From Candidatus Fukatsuia endosymbiont of Tuberolachnus salignus (lineage in GTDB: Bacteria; Pseudomonadota; Gammaproteobacteria; Enterobacterales; Enterobacteriaceae), in NCBI RefSeq assembly GCF_964030845.1, contig NZ_OZ034983.1, positions 2,976,001 through 3,040,000 of the forward strand: DNA of 64,000 nt, in the 5' to 3' direction. The notes beneath the pieces were generated by a model that was not told the DNA's origin, searched no databases, and saw only the letters and a program-made list of their open reading frames with translations. This document shows positions 16,615-24,724 of this stretch, piece by piece. Position numbers and translations under genes: made by a program. Every line of letters begins with the position of its first letter. Within the stretch, counting starts at the first letter, position 1.

Positions 16615-18504
16615 TTAGGCACTACGGCGCAATAGGTTTTGTTTTTTTAGCCAAATCAGCAAAATAGATATCGCTGCTGGAGTTACACCTGAAATACGGG
16701 ATGCTTGACCGATAGAATTTGGTTTATGATCGCTGAGTTTAGCAATGACTTCGTTGGATAGGCCAGAAACATTATGGTAATTGAGATCTATCGGTAACAA
16801 AGTATTTTCATTACGTTGTTGTTTTTTTATTTCTTCTTGTTGACGCAGAACATAGCCTTGATATTTGACTTGAATTTCAACTTGGTCCGCTGCTTGAGGA
16901 TCGGTTAATGCTGGGGTAAATAAATCCAGTGTGGTAAGTATTTGGTAGTTAACTTCGGGTCTACGCAGTAGCTCTTCACCATTGGTTTCCCGTGATAAGG
17001 GCGATTGTAGTAACTTATTAAGTTGATTAATACTCTCTGAATGAGGATGTACCCAGATGTCACGTAAGCGTTGGCGTTCTTTTTCTATTTGTTCAGTTTT
17101 TTTACTGTAGTGTGCCCAGCGGAGATCATTAACCAAACCTAGCTTGCGACCAATTTCAGTCAGGCGTAGGTCGGCGTTATCTTCACGTAATGTTAAACGG
17201 TATTCAGCTCTGGAAGTGAACATACGGTAAGGCTCTTTGGTACCTAGTGTACTTAAATCGTCTACCAGCACGCCAAGGTAAGCTTGATCTCGTCTTGGTG
17301 ACCAACTTTCATCCTCGTTGGCTAAACGTCCGGCATTAAGTCCGGCAAGTAATCCTTGAGCTGCTGCTTCTTCGTAACCTGTGGTGCCGTTGATTTGGCC
17401 TGCAAAGAAGAGTCCCTGGATATATTTACTTTCTAACGTAGTTTTTAAATCACGAGGATCGAAATAGTCGTATTCAATGGCATAGCCAGGCCGGATGATC
17501 CGTGCATTTTCCATTCCTTTAATCGAGCGGACGAGCTGCATTTGTACATCAAAAGGTAAACTTGTTGAGATACCGTTTGGATAGATTTCGTTGCTAGTTA
17601 ACCCTTCAGGTTCGAGGAAGATTTGATGGGCGTTACGATCAGCAAAACGCATGATTTTGTCTTCGATTGACGGACAGTAACGCGGACCAATTCCTTCAAT
17701 TACGCCCGAATACATCGGGCTACGATCGAGATTGTTGCGAATAATCTCATGCGTTTTTTCGTTGGTATAGGTGATATGGCATGCGATCTGTCTGGGGTGT
17801 TGTGTTGGATGACCAAGGAAAGAAAACACGGGTATTGGTGTGTCACCTAGCTGAAGATCTAATTGATCAAAATCGATGGTTTTTGCATCAATTCTCGGTG
17901 GGGTTCCTGTTTTTAAACGGTCTGTCCGCAAAGGAAGTTCTTTTAACCTCTGGGATAATGAGATCGAAGCGGGATCACCAGCACGGCCACCGCTGTAATT
18001 CTCCAGGCCAATATGTATTTTGCCATCGAGGAAAGTACCAACGGTTAATACAACCGCTTTAGCACGGAATTTTATTCCCATCTGCGTTACAACACCGACG
18101 ATCCGATCGTTTTCGATCATTAGGTCTTCAACGGGTTGTTGGAAGATCATCAGATTAGGTTGTCTTTCTAATGCAGTACGTATTGCTTGACGATAAAGGA
18201 TCCGATCGGCTTGAGCGCGAGTGGCTCTGACAGCAGGTCCTTTGCTGGAATTGAGGATCCTGAATTGGATACCGGCTTTGTCTATCGCCTTTGCCATTAG
18301 GCCACCTAAAGCGTCGATTTCTTTTACCAGATGTCCTTTGCCAATACCACCGATTGCTGGGTTACAGGACATCTGTCCTAAAGTATCGATGTTATGGGTT
18401 AGCAACAGGGTTTGACGTCCTATACGGGCGCTAGCCATAGCAGCTTCAGTGCCTGCATGGCCCCCTCCGATGATGATGACGTCAAATTGATCAGAATAAA
18501 GCAT
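16615..18504 (-). CDS. mnmG: tRNA uridine-5-carboxymethylaminomethyl modification enzyme MnmG (GidA)
   Basis: A 629-residue FAD protein that works with MnmE to place a carboxymethylaminomethyl or aminomethyl group on wobble uridine 34 of several tRNAs. The dinucleotide-binding motif VIIIGGGHAGTEAAMASARI is at the N-terminus. Further markers are CNPAIGGIGKGHLVKEIDAL, TGTFLDG-type VGTFLDGKIHIG, and the C-terminal helical domain ending LLIWLKKQNLLRRSA. ATG 18504 (MLYSDQFDVIIIGGG) gives the exact E. coli length; a 25-codon open extension reaches into oriC and is rejected. The gene flanks oriC as in E. coli. Confidence 0.97.
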   Translation of the reverse strand: MLYSDQFDVIIIGGGHAGTEAAMASARIGRQTLLLTHNIDTLGQMSCNPAIGGIGKGHLVKEIDALGGLMAKAIDKAGIQFRILNSSKGPAVRATRAQADRILYRQAIRTALERQPNLMIFQQPVEDLMIENDRIVGVVTQMGIKFRAKAVVLTVGTFLDGKIHIGLENYSGGRAGDPASISLSQRLKELPLRTDRLKTGTPPRIDAKTIDFDQLDLQLGDTPIPVFSFLGHPTQHPRQIACHITYTNEKTHEIIRNNLDRSPMYSGVIEGIGPRYCPSIEDKIMRFADRNAHQIFLEPEGLTSNEIYPNGISTSLPFDVQMQLVRSIKGMENARIIRPGYAIEYDYFDPRDLKTTLESKYIQGLFFAGQINGTTGYEEAAAQGLLAGLNAGRLANEDESWSPRRDQAYLGVLVDDLSTLGTKEPYRMFTSRAEYRLTLREDNADLRLTEIGRKLGLVNDLRWAHYSKKTEQIEKERQRLRDIWVHPHSESINQLNKLLQSPLSRETNGEELLRRPEVNYQILTTLDLFTPALTDPQAADQVEIQVKYQGYVLRQQEEIKKQQRNENTLLPIDLNYHNVSGLSNEVIAKLSDHKPNSIGQASRISGVTPAAISILLIWLKKQNLLRRSA

Positions 18505-18654
18505 GTTGCCTGTGCCTCGCTTAATGCAGGTGATCGTCGTGTGATCCAGGAATTGATAACGATTTCGGATAGGTTCCAAGTATCGCTGATTCTACGCAAA
18601 TTTAATCGATCAGCCAAGTGGCTTAGGATCAGGTTTGATCTTGCCTTTAATTAT

Positions 18655-18890
18655 TTTAGATCTTTTATTAGATCTTTTTATTAGATCTATTATTAGGATC
18701 GCGATTATCTGTGGATAAGTTATTATTTATAAATAAAATCATATAATTAATGATGCTAATTTGCTGTGAATGATCGGTGATCTTGTTTTGTATAAGCTGG
18801 GATCTAAATGGCGTGTTATCCACAGGGTTTCGCCGTTATAAAGTTATCCTATGGATAACTACGGGTTTTCCATTGCTTTTGCACAGGTTT
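18655..18890. other. oriC: Chromosomal replication origin oriC
   Basis: The region lies between mnmG and mioC, as E. coli oriC does, and shares its layout. Three AT-rich GATC-led 13-mers are seen: 18659-18671, 18671-18683 and 18684-18696 (GATCTATTATTAG). Next is TTAGGATCGCG and a perfect DnaA box TTATCCACA on the minus strand (18710-18718, R1 position). The conserved GTGAATGATCGGTGATC block follows, then a second perfect box (18816-18824, R2 position). A GTTATCCTATGGATAAC inverted pair (18843-18859) marks the R3 position, and TTTTGCACA (18877-18885), which fits TTWTNCACA, marks R4. GATC sites are dense, as expected for Dam/SeqA control. Function is inferred from similarity. Confidence 0.9.
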
Positions 18891-18913
18891 ATACATTTTT
18901 GATCGCGTAATGT

Positions 18914-19363
18914 TTACTCTGTTGTGTGTAATTTGATCCAATCAACTAACCATTCTTCTGCGGGATCTTCTGGTACGCTACACTTGAGGACATTGATTTC
19001 AAGTATTTGGCCGATCCTTTTGGCTCCTCGCCTGAGTAACTCTTGATCCAGTTTTTTGATGGCACCACAAAAATGATCGTAACTCGAATCGCCGAGACCT
19101 ATTGCGCCGAAACGGATCTGTGATAGATCGGGTTTCTGTTGTTCAATTTGCTCTAATAAGGGCTGAAGATTGTCCGGTAACTCACCTGCACCGTGGGTAG
19201 ACGTGATAACTAGCCATTCGCCGTTGAGTACTAGTTCATTTAGTTTAGGGCCATGCATCACTTCGGTGGTAAAACCAGAAGCGTTTAATTGTTCAGATAA
19301 ACATTCAGCGACATCTTCGGCATTGCCAAGTGTACTGCCACTGATCAAGGTAATGTGAGACAT
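18914..19363 (-). CDS. mioC: Flavodoxin-like protein MioC
   Basis: A 149-residue FMN-binding flavodoxin-fold protein. The phosphate-binding loop is SGSTLGNAEDVAE at the N-terminus. The second loop is STHGAGELPDNLQPLL, and LGDSSYDHFCGAIKKLD binds the isoalloxazine. E. coli MioC has been linked to biotin synthase activity, and its promoter is regulated by DnaA. Transcription on this strand runs from mioC into oriC, as in E. coli. Length is close to E. coli MioC (147). Confidence 0.95.
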   Translation of the reverse strand: MSHITLISGSTLGNAEDVAECLSEQLNASGFTTEVMHGPKLNELVLNGEWLVITSTHGAGELPDNLQPLLEQIEQQKPDLSQIRFGAIGLGDSSYDHFCGAIKKLDQELLRRGAKRIGQILEINVLKCSVPEDPAEEWLVDWIKLHTTE

Positions 19364-19426
19364 AAAAGACCCAGTTAAAGAGAAGAAAAGTTGCCATTGT
19401 ACGCTGTGAATTGACTGGGATCTACC

Positions 19427-19435
19427 TGTGGATAA
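19427..19435 (-). promoter_or_regulatory. DnaA box upstream of mioC
   Basis: TGTGGATAA reads TTATCCACA on the minus strand, a perfect DnaA box 64 bases upstream of the mioC start. E. coli has a DnaA box at the mioC promoter, so the same control of transcription into oriC is likely. Confidence 0.7.
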
Positions 19436-19642
19436 TATGGGGATAATGGCAATTGTTCATAGATAGGAATTTTAATAATTTGGTTTTATTGTCAAAAACA
19501 GAATTGGATCAAAAAATAAACGATATTATTTTCAAACTTTAGGGTTATTCTCCTTAACGTAGAGAGTCCCGGGTGATAATAGGGTCATTTTCGTTTAAAA
19601 AACCAGCATTTTCGAACGCGAGGCGCCCCTTCCCTGCAGAGG

Positions 19643-20824
19643 CTAAATCCCCTTCATTTTTGCCAGAGATTCATGGTGAAGCATTAACTGATGCCACGGC
19701 AAGCCTGATGTGATACCGCTTAGCACCAAACGAGAGCCACACAGGATGCACTCATGAGGGTCAATACGACTTAGGCGTTTTAACATTGCCGCATAAGTGA
19801 TGTTGACGGTTTTTTCTTTTTCCTGCCCCAACAAAGCATCTATAATCGGCAGCAGTGTAGTCCGACGGCGGGGCGCTAAAAAACCATAATAGCGGACCAT
19901 CCTAAAATGTTTATCCGGAATGTGGCTAATAAAACGCTGAATAAACTCGTCCATACTGAGGTTAAGTTTTTCTTGCTCTCGGGTTTTATGACTGAGGTAG
20001 CGATAGGTCACTTCCTGGCCGTTATAATGTTCCAGCCGGGATAACGACACCGGAGGCTTTTTTAAATAACGGCCTAAATAATTGAGCGTTTGCTGGGCAT
20101 TGTCTGTCGGCTTTGCCAGGTCGATATTCCAATGCCGTTGGTAATGGAAATCCAGAAACTGCTCCCGTTGACCCAGCCTCGTGAGGGTTTGTGATAACTC
20201 CGGTGGTAATTGCAAGGTATCCCACTGTTGACGAAGTAGTGTGATAATCTGATAACGCCACTGTTTCATCAACGTTTTTCCGCTAAACGTGATTTTTTTC
20301 CATTTTTCGGCATTGTCATCGAGTCCGCCACAGGTCACCGAAAGATGCACATGAGGATGCCAATTCAGCGCTCGCCCATGCGTATGCAACGCCGTGAATA
20401 GGCCAGGCAATAGGTTTTTTGGCTGGCAAAAATCTAAAATAACCTTGGCAGCGAGACGACTGAGATGCGTTAACAGCGCACGATTTAGCTCAAACAACGG
20501 CCAGAACTCACGGGGAAAAGTGAACGTAATGTGTTGCCATTTTGTGATGGGAAGCACCGTGCGCTGTTTGGCCACCCACCGCTCTGTGGCTTTCTTACCA
20601 CAGGAAGGGCATGAACGGCTGTGGCAGGTAAAGCAAATCCGTTTGGTGTGCGTACAGCCTGCCTTTTGACAGCGCCAGCTGGCAAACCCCAGCGCCGATG
20701 TTCCGCAGGAAAACAGTTTAATCAGATTATCGACCACCACCGGCCGTATTTTATCCGCATGAGCACAATAGTAATTCCACCACGCATGACCGACCTGAAA
20801 AGGATGACGCAGTTTACGGTTCAT
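19643..20824 (-). CDS. tnpA: IS91-family transposase (HUH/Y2 type)
   Basis: A 393-residue transposase. The N-terminal zinc-finger region has ordered Cys residues (C.. .GC.H, ICFTCHSRSCPSCGKKATE). The nuclease core has the HUH motif in NWHPHVHLSVTCGG and, downstream, the paired catalytic tyrosines four residues apart in LNYLGRYLKKPPVSL. Length is near that of IS91/IS801 transposases (about 400). No frameshift or internal stop is present, so the enzyme may be active. Confidence 0.92.
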   Translation of the reverse strand: MNRKLRHPFQVGHAWWNYYCAHADKIRPVVVDNLIKLFSCGTSALGFASWRCQKAGCTHTKRICFTCHSRSCPSCGKKATERWVAKQRTVLPITKWQHITFTFPREFWPLFELNRALLTHLSRLAAKVILDFCQPKNLLPGLFTALHTHGRALNWHPHVHLSVTCGGLDDNAEKWKKITFSGKTLMKQWRYQIITLLRQQWDTLQLPPELSQTLTRLGQREQFLDFHYQRHWNIDLAKPTDNAQQTLNYLGRYLKKPPVSLSRLEHYNGQEVTYRYLSHKTREQEKLNLSMDEFIQRFISHIPDKHFRMVRYYGFLAPRRRTTLLPIIDALLGQEKEKTVNITYAAMLKRLSRIDPHECILCGSRLVLSGITSGLPWHQLMLHHESLAKMKGI

Positions 20825-20839
20825 CTTTCAGCTCAAGCA

Positions 20840-21088
20840 TCACGGGTGTTCTAGATCAAACGACCGACACTCCGGGCAAAAATAGACCGCATTCATTGCA
20901 GACTCTGCGGGAAAGCGAGCCCAGAATATTTCCCAAAACGTCTCTGTAATGAAAAGATTATCTCCGCCAGTAAAGGCCTGATGCGTTTTCTGATAAGGCA
21001 TGGCTAAGGCTTTAGCAACCTCTTTCAAGGTCTGCTTCACCATTTTGGTATGCGCTGTTTGATGTGAGTGACAGATATTTTTAGGCAT
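20840..21088 (-). CDS. Small accessory ORF of the IS91-family element
   Basis: An 82-residue frame ending 15 bases upstream of the transposase start on the same strand. It is basic at its N-terminus (MPKNICHSHQTAHTKMVKQT) and ends with a Cys pair in CPECRSFDLEHP. Some IS91-type elements carry a small gene ahead of the transposase, which fits the position and spacing. Its function is unknown. Confidence 0.55.
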   Translation of the reverse strand: MPKNICHSHQTAHTKMVKQTLKEVAKALAMPYQKTHQAFTGGDNLFITETFWEIFWARFPAESAMNAVYFCPECRSFDLEHP

Positions 21089-21224
21089 AACACCTTAGCT
21101 GAACGAGTAACGGGACCGGCTAATAGATAACACCGTTTCTTCAAAAAAATCAAGAGATAACAGACTACTTCACGTCGCCGACCTTAGGAGGCAGCCTTGG
21201 GGATAAAGTGTGGTGTTTATTATT

Positions 21225-22691
21225 TTAGTGTCGCCAACGACGGAGTAAGCGACTTTTTAATCCGTTATCAAAACGCCAGATATGATCGAAGATCTGCATG
21301 ATCCCAGGCTTACCATAGGATGACATTGCTATAGCATGAAATCGATGTTGATGAATTTGCTGTTGTGTTTTTATTTTTTTGATCAGATCTTGTGGTAAGC
21401 GCTGGGCAATAAAATCTGAAATGATGATGGCATCGGTATCAATCCACTGCTGTTCTTCCATTTTTGCTAAAGTATTCGCCAGACAGGCTGCCAGATCTGT
21501 TCCACCGCGAAAGCGTTGGCCGAGGAAACGTATTGCCTGTTCGATACCGTTGTCTGCTGAGAGTTCATAATGGACGACTTCAGTGGCAAATAGCATAACG
21601 TAACAGCGTCGGCTATCTGCTAGCGCAATACGTAATAACGCCAAACAGAATGCTTTGGCACATTGTTCACTGAATTGTCCCATCGACCCTGATGTATCGA
21701 CACATACGATAAAGGGGCCGCGTGGCTGCTGTTCACCGCCTTGTTGGTTGACCGTTCGTTGCCATTGTTGTTTTTGCCAGTGATCTCCTTGTAAACGGTA
21801 CGTTAATAAGCGTCGTTCGAGTAAACGGCGATAAAATTCAAATTCTAGTTCATTGATCCCCAATAGCATTAATTCAGTTGGCAGTAAACGTAAAATATCA
21901 TTGCTTTGCTGGATCCCACTGACTTCTTCGGGAAAGGTATCGGGTTGCCGTACCATTAGGGTATAGGATCCAACATGGGTCTCTGCGTTCGGTTGTGTTT
22001 TCGCTGTTTTACTACGACCTAATTGCTCGGCTATTTGTTGCAATTCTGTTTGTTGCTGTAGAAAATCAGTGTATTGCTGGAGTAGTTGGTAGTCGTTTTG
22101 TTGTAGTTGGCCGTGGCTCATATCCCAAAGTCGACCCGCTGCGGTGTCGTTATCCGCTAGTAAAGGTTCGAGAGCACCGCTTAATGCTAGCCGCTGTTGT
22201 AATTCTGCCAGTAATTTCTCTTTTTCCTGTTCTAATAATGTGTGGTGAATGTTCAAGGTTTGCAGGGTTAAGCTAAGACGCCAGCGTTGGAGAAATAAGC
22301 ATTGTAAACTTTCTCCTGATGGTGGATTTTGTTCGAAATCAGACGCATCGATTATATTTTTTGCCTGAGTTAAAAAAGGTGAATTGAGCGTCGTTAGCTC
22401 ATCGACAATCGCTGTCAAATGTTGATAAAAAAGAGTACTGTTTTCCTGTTGACTATGCTGATATAAAAAAAATTCTTCTGCTAAATTTGATGGTACCCTG
22501 GCTTCCTGGATGCGTTGTTGAAAATTCTGTTTCCATCTGGGGATATCTTTAGTCAATGCGCGTTTAATACGCGGAAATTTTGCAAACAATGTCGCCAGTT
22601 GCGGTGTTGCCAGTACGCCAATCACTATTTCTTCTACCAAGGTTCCTTCGCTGATAGAAAGCAGCATATCCAGTGTCGCTAGGCTTAACAT
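21225..22691 (-). CDS. viaA: VWA-domain protein ViaA, partner of RavA
   Basis: A 488-residue cytoplasmic protein with a helical N-terminal region rich in Gln/Leu and a C-terminal von Willebrand A domain. The metal-ion-dependent adhesion site is complete: DTSGSMGQFSEQ near residue 330, then GGTDLAACLANTL and IISDF. ViaA stimulates the ATPase RavA; in E. coli the pair has been linked to respiratory complexes, including complex I, and to aminoglycoside sensitivity. The gene overlaps the ravA 3' end by 7 bases, so translation is coupled. Confidence 0.95.
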   Translation of the reverse strand: MLSLATLDMLLSISEGTLVEEIVIGVLATPQLATLFAKFPRIKRALTKDIPRWKQNFQQRIQEARVPSNLAEEFFLYQHSQQENSTLFYQHLTAIVDELTTLNSPFLTQAKNIIDASDFEQNPPSGESLQCLFLQRWRLSLTLQTLNIHHTLLEQEKEKLLAELQQRLALSGALEPLLADNDTAAGRLWDMSHGQLQQNDYQLLQQYTDFLQQQTELQQIAEQLGRSKTAKTQPNAETHVGSYTLMVRQPDTFPEEVSGIQQSNDILRLLPTELMLLGINELEFEFYRRLLERRLLTYRLQGDHWQKQQWQRTVNQQGGEQQPRGPFIVCVDTSGSMGQFSEQCAKAFCLALLRIALADSRRCYVMLFATEVVHYELSADNGIEQAIRFLGQRFRGGTDLAACLANTLAKMEEQQWIDTDAIIISDFIAQRLPQDLIKKIKTQQQIHQHRFHAIAMSSYGKPGIMQIFDHIWRFDNGLKSRLLRRWRH

Positions 22692-24205
22692 CGATGATGA
22701 TCCGTACCGTCTTTGTTGCAGGTGAGTTTTAATTCTTCAGCGACGTGAAGCAGACTGGCTTCGATTTTTACTCGCCAGGAAGAGGGAATAAAAAGGCAAG
22801 CTTGCTGTTGGTTGAAAAATTTTCGTTGTTCTGATAGGTGAGTGGCTACATCAGCTTTTTCTGTCAGTAATTCTGGTGGTGGATTTTCTATCAATGCTTT
22901 GGGCAATGATAATGCGGAGGTTTGACGGCTGATGTCCAGTACGACGATTTGACCTTGCTGGTTAATCTCCGCATCAATGGGTTGAGTAAAACCGATGCCA
23001 TTTAATTTAGTGTGTAACTTTCCTCCTTTGTTGATCCAGAGAGATAAAGTTTCTTTATCGATTTGTAGGTAATTAACCTGGATATCATGCAAATAGAGTG
23101 GTTTTTGCAGTAACAACGTGAGTGTTGTTTCAAGCAGTGTTTCTGGCAAAAAGTAGTGGATCTTGCGACTAAAACCGCTACTTTTTTTCACCAAAGTTAA
23201 TGCCTGTTGATCGTGTTGTTGTTGTTGAAATTGCAGCCATCGGCGATGAATATGTTGGAGTTGCATTAACAATCGCTGTTGTTGATACGCTTGCTCACAT
23301 AACAGTTGCTCGAGTTGTTGTTGCAACAATTTTTGCGAGTCAAGATCATGCCACAGGCAATTTTTCAGCAAAATAAGATCAATGGGAGCAATGGTTTTAC
23401 GACCACTAAAAAAGGCACTGGCTTGAAGTAACCTGAGTGATTTTTTCCAGCGTCGATCAGAAATATAAGGGGCTTGATCCAGGGTATTTAGCCGTTGACG
23501 TAGCAGAAAAATAAGCTCAAAACAGTGATCCGGCAAGTCGATTTTATCGATTAATGGTTGCCATTGACGAAATTCTTCATCGTTGATACTGAGATTTTCG
23601 GCTACCGGATTGTGATGATCATCCTGACGATTAAGCAGTAGTGCATGGAAATTTTGTTTATCTTGAACTTTATCTAACCACAAGCGGACTAACATGCGAT
23701 CATAGAGTGCTTCCAGGCTGCTATCGGCATCCGGTAATTCATTGGAAGCCGTGATCAGTAAACGCATCGGAATTTCGTCTTCATGGTCGCCATTCCTAAA
23801 ACGACGTTCGTTAATCGCGGTCAACAAGGTATTGAGAATAGCAGGTCCTGCTTTCCATATTTCATCAAGAAAGACGATTTCAGCCTCAGGTAAATAGCCC
23901 TTGGTTAGGCGTTGGTAGCGTCCTTCTTCTTTCAGGGCTTGGATGGATAATGGACCAAATACTTCCTCTGGGGTTGAAAAGCGGGTCATCAGGTATTCGA
24001 AAGCACGCGCATCGCGGAAGGCAAATTTCAGACGGCGGGCGATCAAACTTTTTGCTATCCCTGGTGGCCCGAGCAAAAATACACTTTCTCCACTTAATGC
24101 TGCTAATAGACATAAACGGATGGCCTCTTGTCTTTCGTAGAGTCCCCTTTCAAGCGCATTGCTTAGACGTGATATTCTTTCCACTAATTGAGATGATTTT
24201 TGCAT
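22685..24205 (-). CDS. ravA: MoxR-family AAA+ ATPase RavA
   Basis: A 506-residue AAA+ protein. Walker A is FLLGPPGIAKSLIARRL near residue 45, Walker B is EIVFLDEIWKAGPAILNTLL near 108, and sensor 1 is LLITASNELPDADSSLEALY. The C-terminal LARA-type region is present and ends near KLTCNKDG. ATG 24205 (MQKSSQLVERISRLSNALER) matches the E. coli start (498 residues). The longer open frame to 24277 runs into a repeat element and is rejected. RavA forms hexamers and acts with ViaA; in E. coli it binds the lysine decarboxylase LdcI. Confidence 0.95.
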   Translation of the reverse strand: MQKSSQLVERISRLSNALERGLYERQEAIRLCLLAALSGESVFLLGPPGIAKSLIARRLKFAFRDARAFEYLMTRFSTPEEVFGPLSIQALKEEGRYQRLTKGYLPEAEIVFLDEIWKAGPAILNTLLTAINERRFRNGDHEDEIPMRLLITASNELPDADSSLEALYDRMLVRLWLDKVQDKQNFHALLLNRQDDHHNPVAENLSINDEEFRQWQPLIDKIDLPDHCFELIFLLRQRLNTLDQAPYISDRRWKKSLRLLQASAFFSGRKTIAPIDLILLKNCLWHDLDSQKLLQQQLEQLLCEQAYQQQRLLMQLQHIHRRWLQFQQQQHDQQALTLVKKSSGFSRKIHYFLPETLLETTLTLLLQKPLYLHDIQVNYLQIDKETLSLWINKGGKLHTKLNGIGFTQPIDAEINQQGQIVVLDISRQTSALSLPKALIENPPPELLTEKADVATHLSEQRKFFNQQQACLFIPSSWRVKIEASLLHVAEELKLTCNKDGTDHHRC

Positions 24206-24225
24206 AATTATTCTGTCTATTTCAT

Positions 24226-24325
24226 TAGAACCTGTTCGAAATCTCTTGTGCTCGTTTGTACACTGCGGTTGCTGCACGCCGTGCGCCTTGACTTCACACC
24301 ACTCTCTGATTTTGTAATAAGTCTA
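24226..24325. repeat. 100-bp inverted-repeat (MITE-like) element upstream of ravA
   Basis: The left end TTAGAACCTGTTCGAAATC (24226 onward) and the right end GATTTTGTAATAAGTCTA (to 24325) are imperfect inverted repeats matching the dispersed end sequence. The interior shares GTACACTGCGGTTGCTG and GCCTTGACTTCACACCACTC with the reverse complement of the 53850-53991 element. The same element therefore occurs at two places, which supports mobility. Confidence 0.75.
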
Positions 24326-24724
24326 TTGTGTAAACAATTTTTACTTGAGAATAAAAAACAAACCCTCTTTCTAAGTACATAGTTTGCTGATTAATAGAAT
24401 TTTTCTAACCTTAAGGATAGTTCTACTGCCATTTACTGTCGTTTTTGCTGCTAGATTTAGGCTAGGCAATCATTCTAATTAATGCATACTGGACAAGCTA
24501 CGGTTGGTACCGATGATTTCTGGCGAACGATGGTATTCATGTTCGATAATACAGTAATGTTCGATAATGCAACAAGGTATCGGTGATACAATGTTCAGCA
24601 TGTTGTTAAGTTTACCATTATGTTAAGCAGGTTATGTAAGAGGTCTCATGGTGCCGCAAATTTTTAACCCGTTTTTAAACAATAAATACTAGTTTGTGGA
24701 TGTTCAGGAAAAAAGAAATAAATT
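24326..24724. other. Gene-free region between ravA and kup
   Basis: This holds the divergent promoters for ravA-viaA and kup. Two adjacent 18-base units starting GTTCGATAAT (24541-24576) form a short imperfect direct repeat. A solo dispersed-repeat end (GTTATGTAAGAGGTCTCA) is at 24631-24648. No gene is seen. Confidence 0.5.

Larger units (their letters stand above)
19560..21180 (-). mobile_element. IS91-family insertion sequence between mioC and viaA
   Basis: A two-gene element: an HUH (Y2) transposase at 19643-20824 and a small upstream frame at 20840-21088, both on the minus strand. IS91 elements move by rolling circle and have no classic inverted repeats, so the ends given are approximate. 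The oriIS end should lie just past the transposase stop (about 19560-19640, where GC-rich self-complementary sequence occurs) and the terIS end beyond 21088. In E. coli asnC and asnA occupy this interval, so the element replaced them or inserted as they were lost. Confidence 0.8.

Noticed and set aside
18505..18579. MnmG N-terminal extension of 25 codons
   Set aside because: It extends toward oriC and is absent from the family; ATG 18504 gives the standard length.
24206..24277. RavA N-terminal extension of 24 codons
   Set aside because: It enters the 24226-24325 repeat element; ATG 24205 matches the known start.
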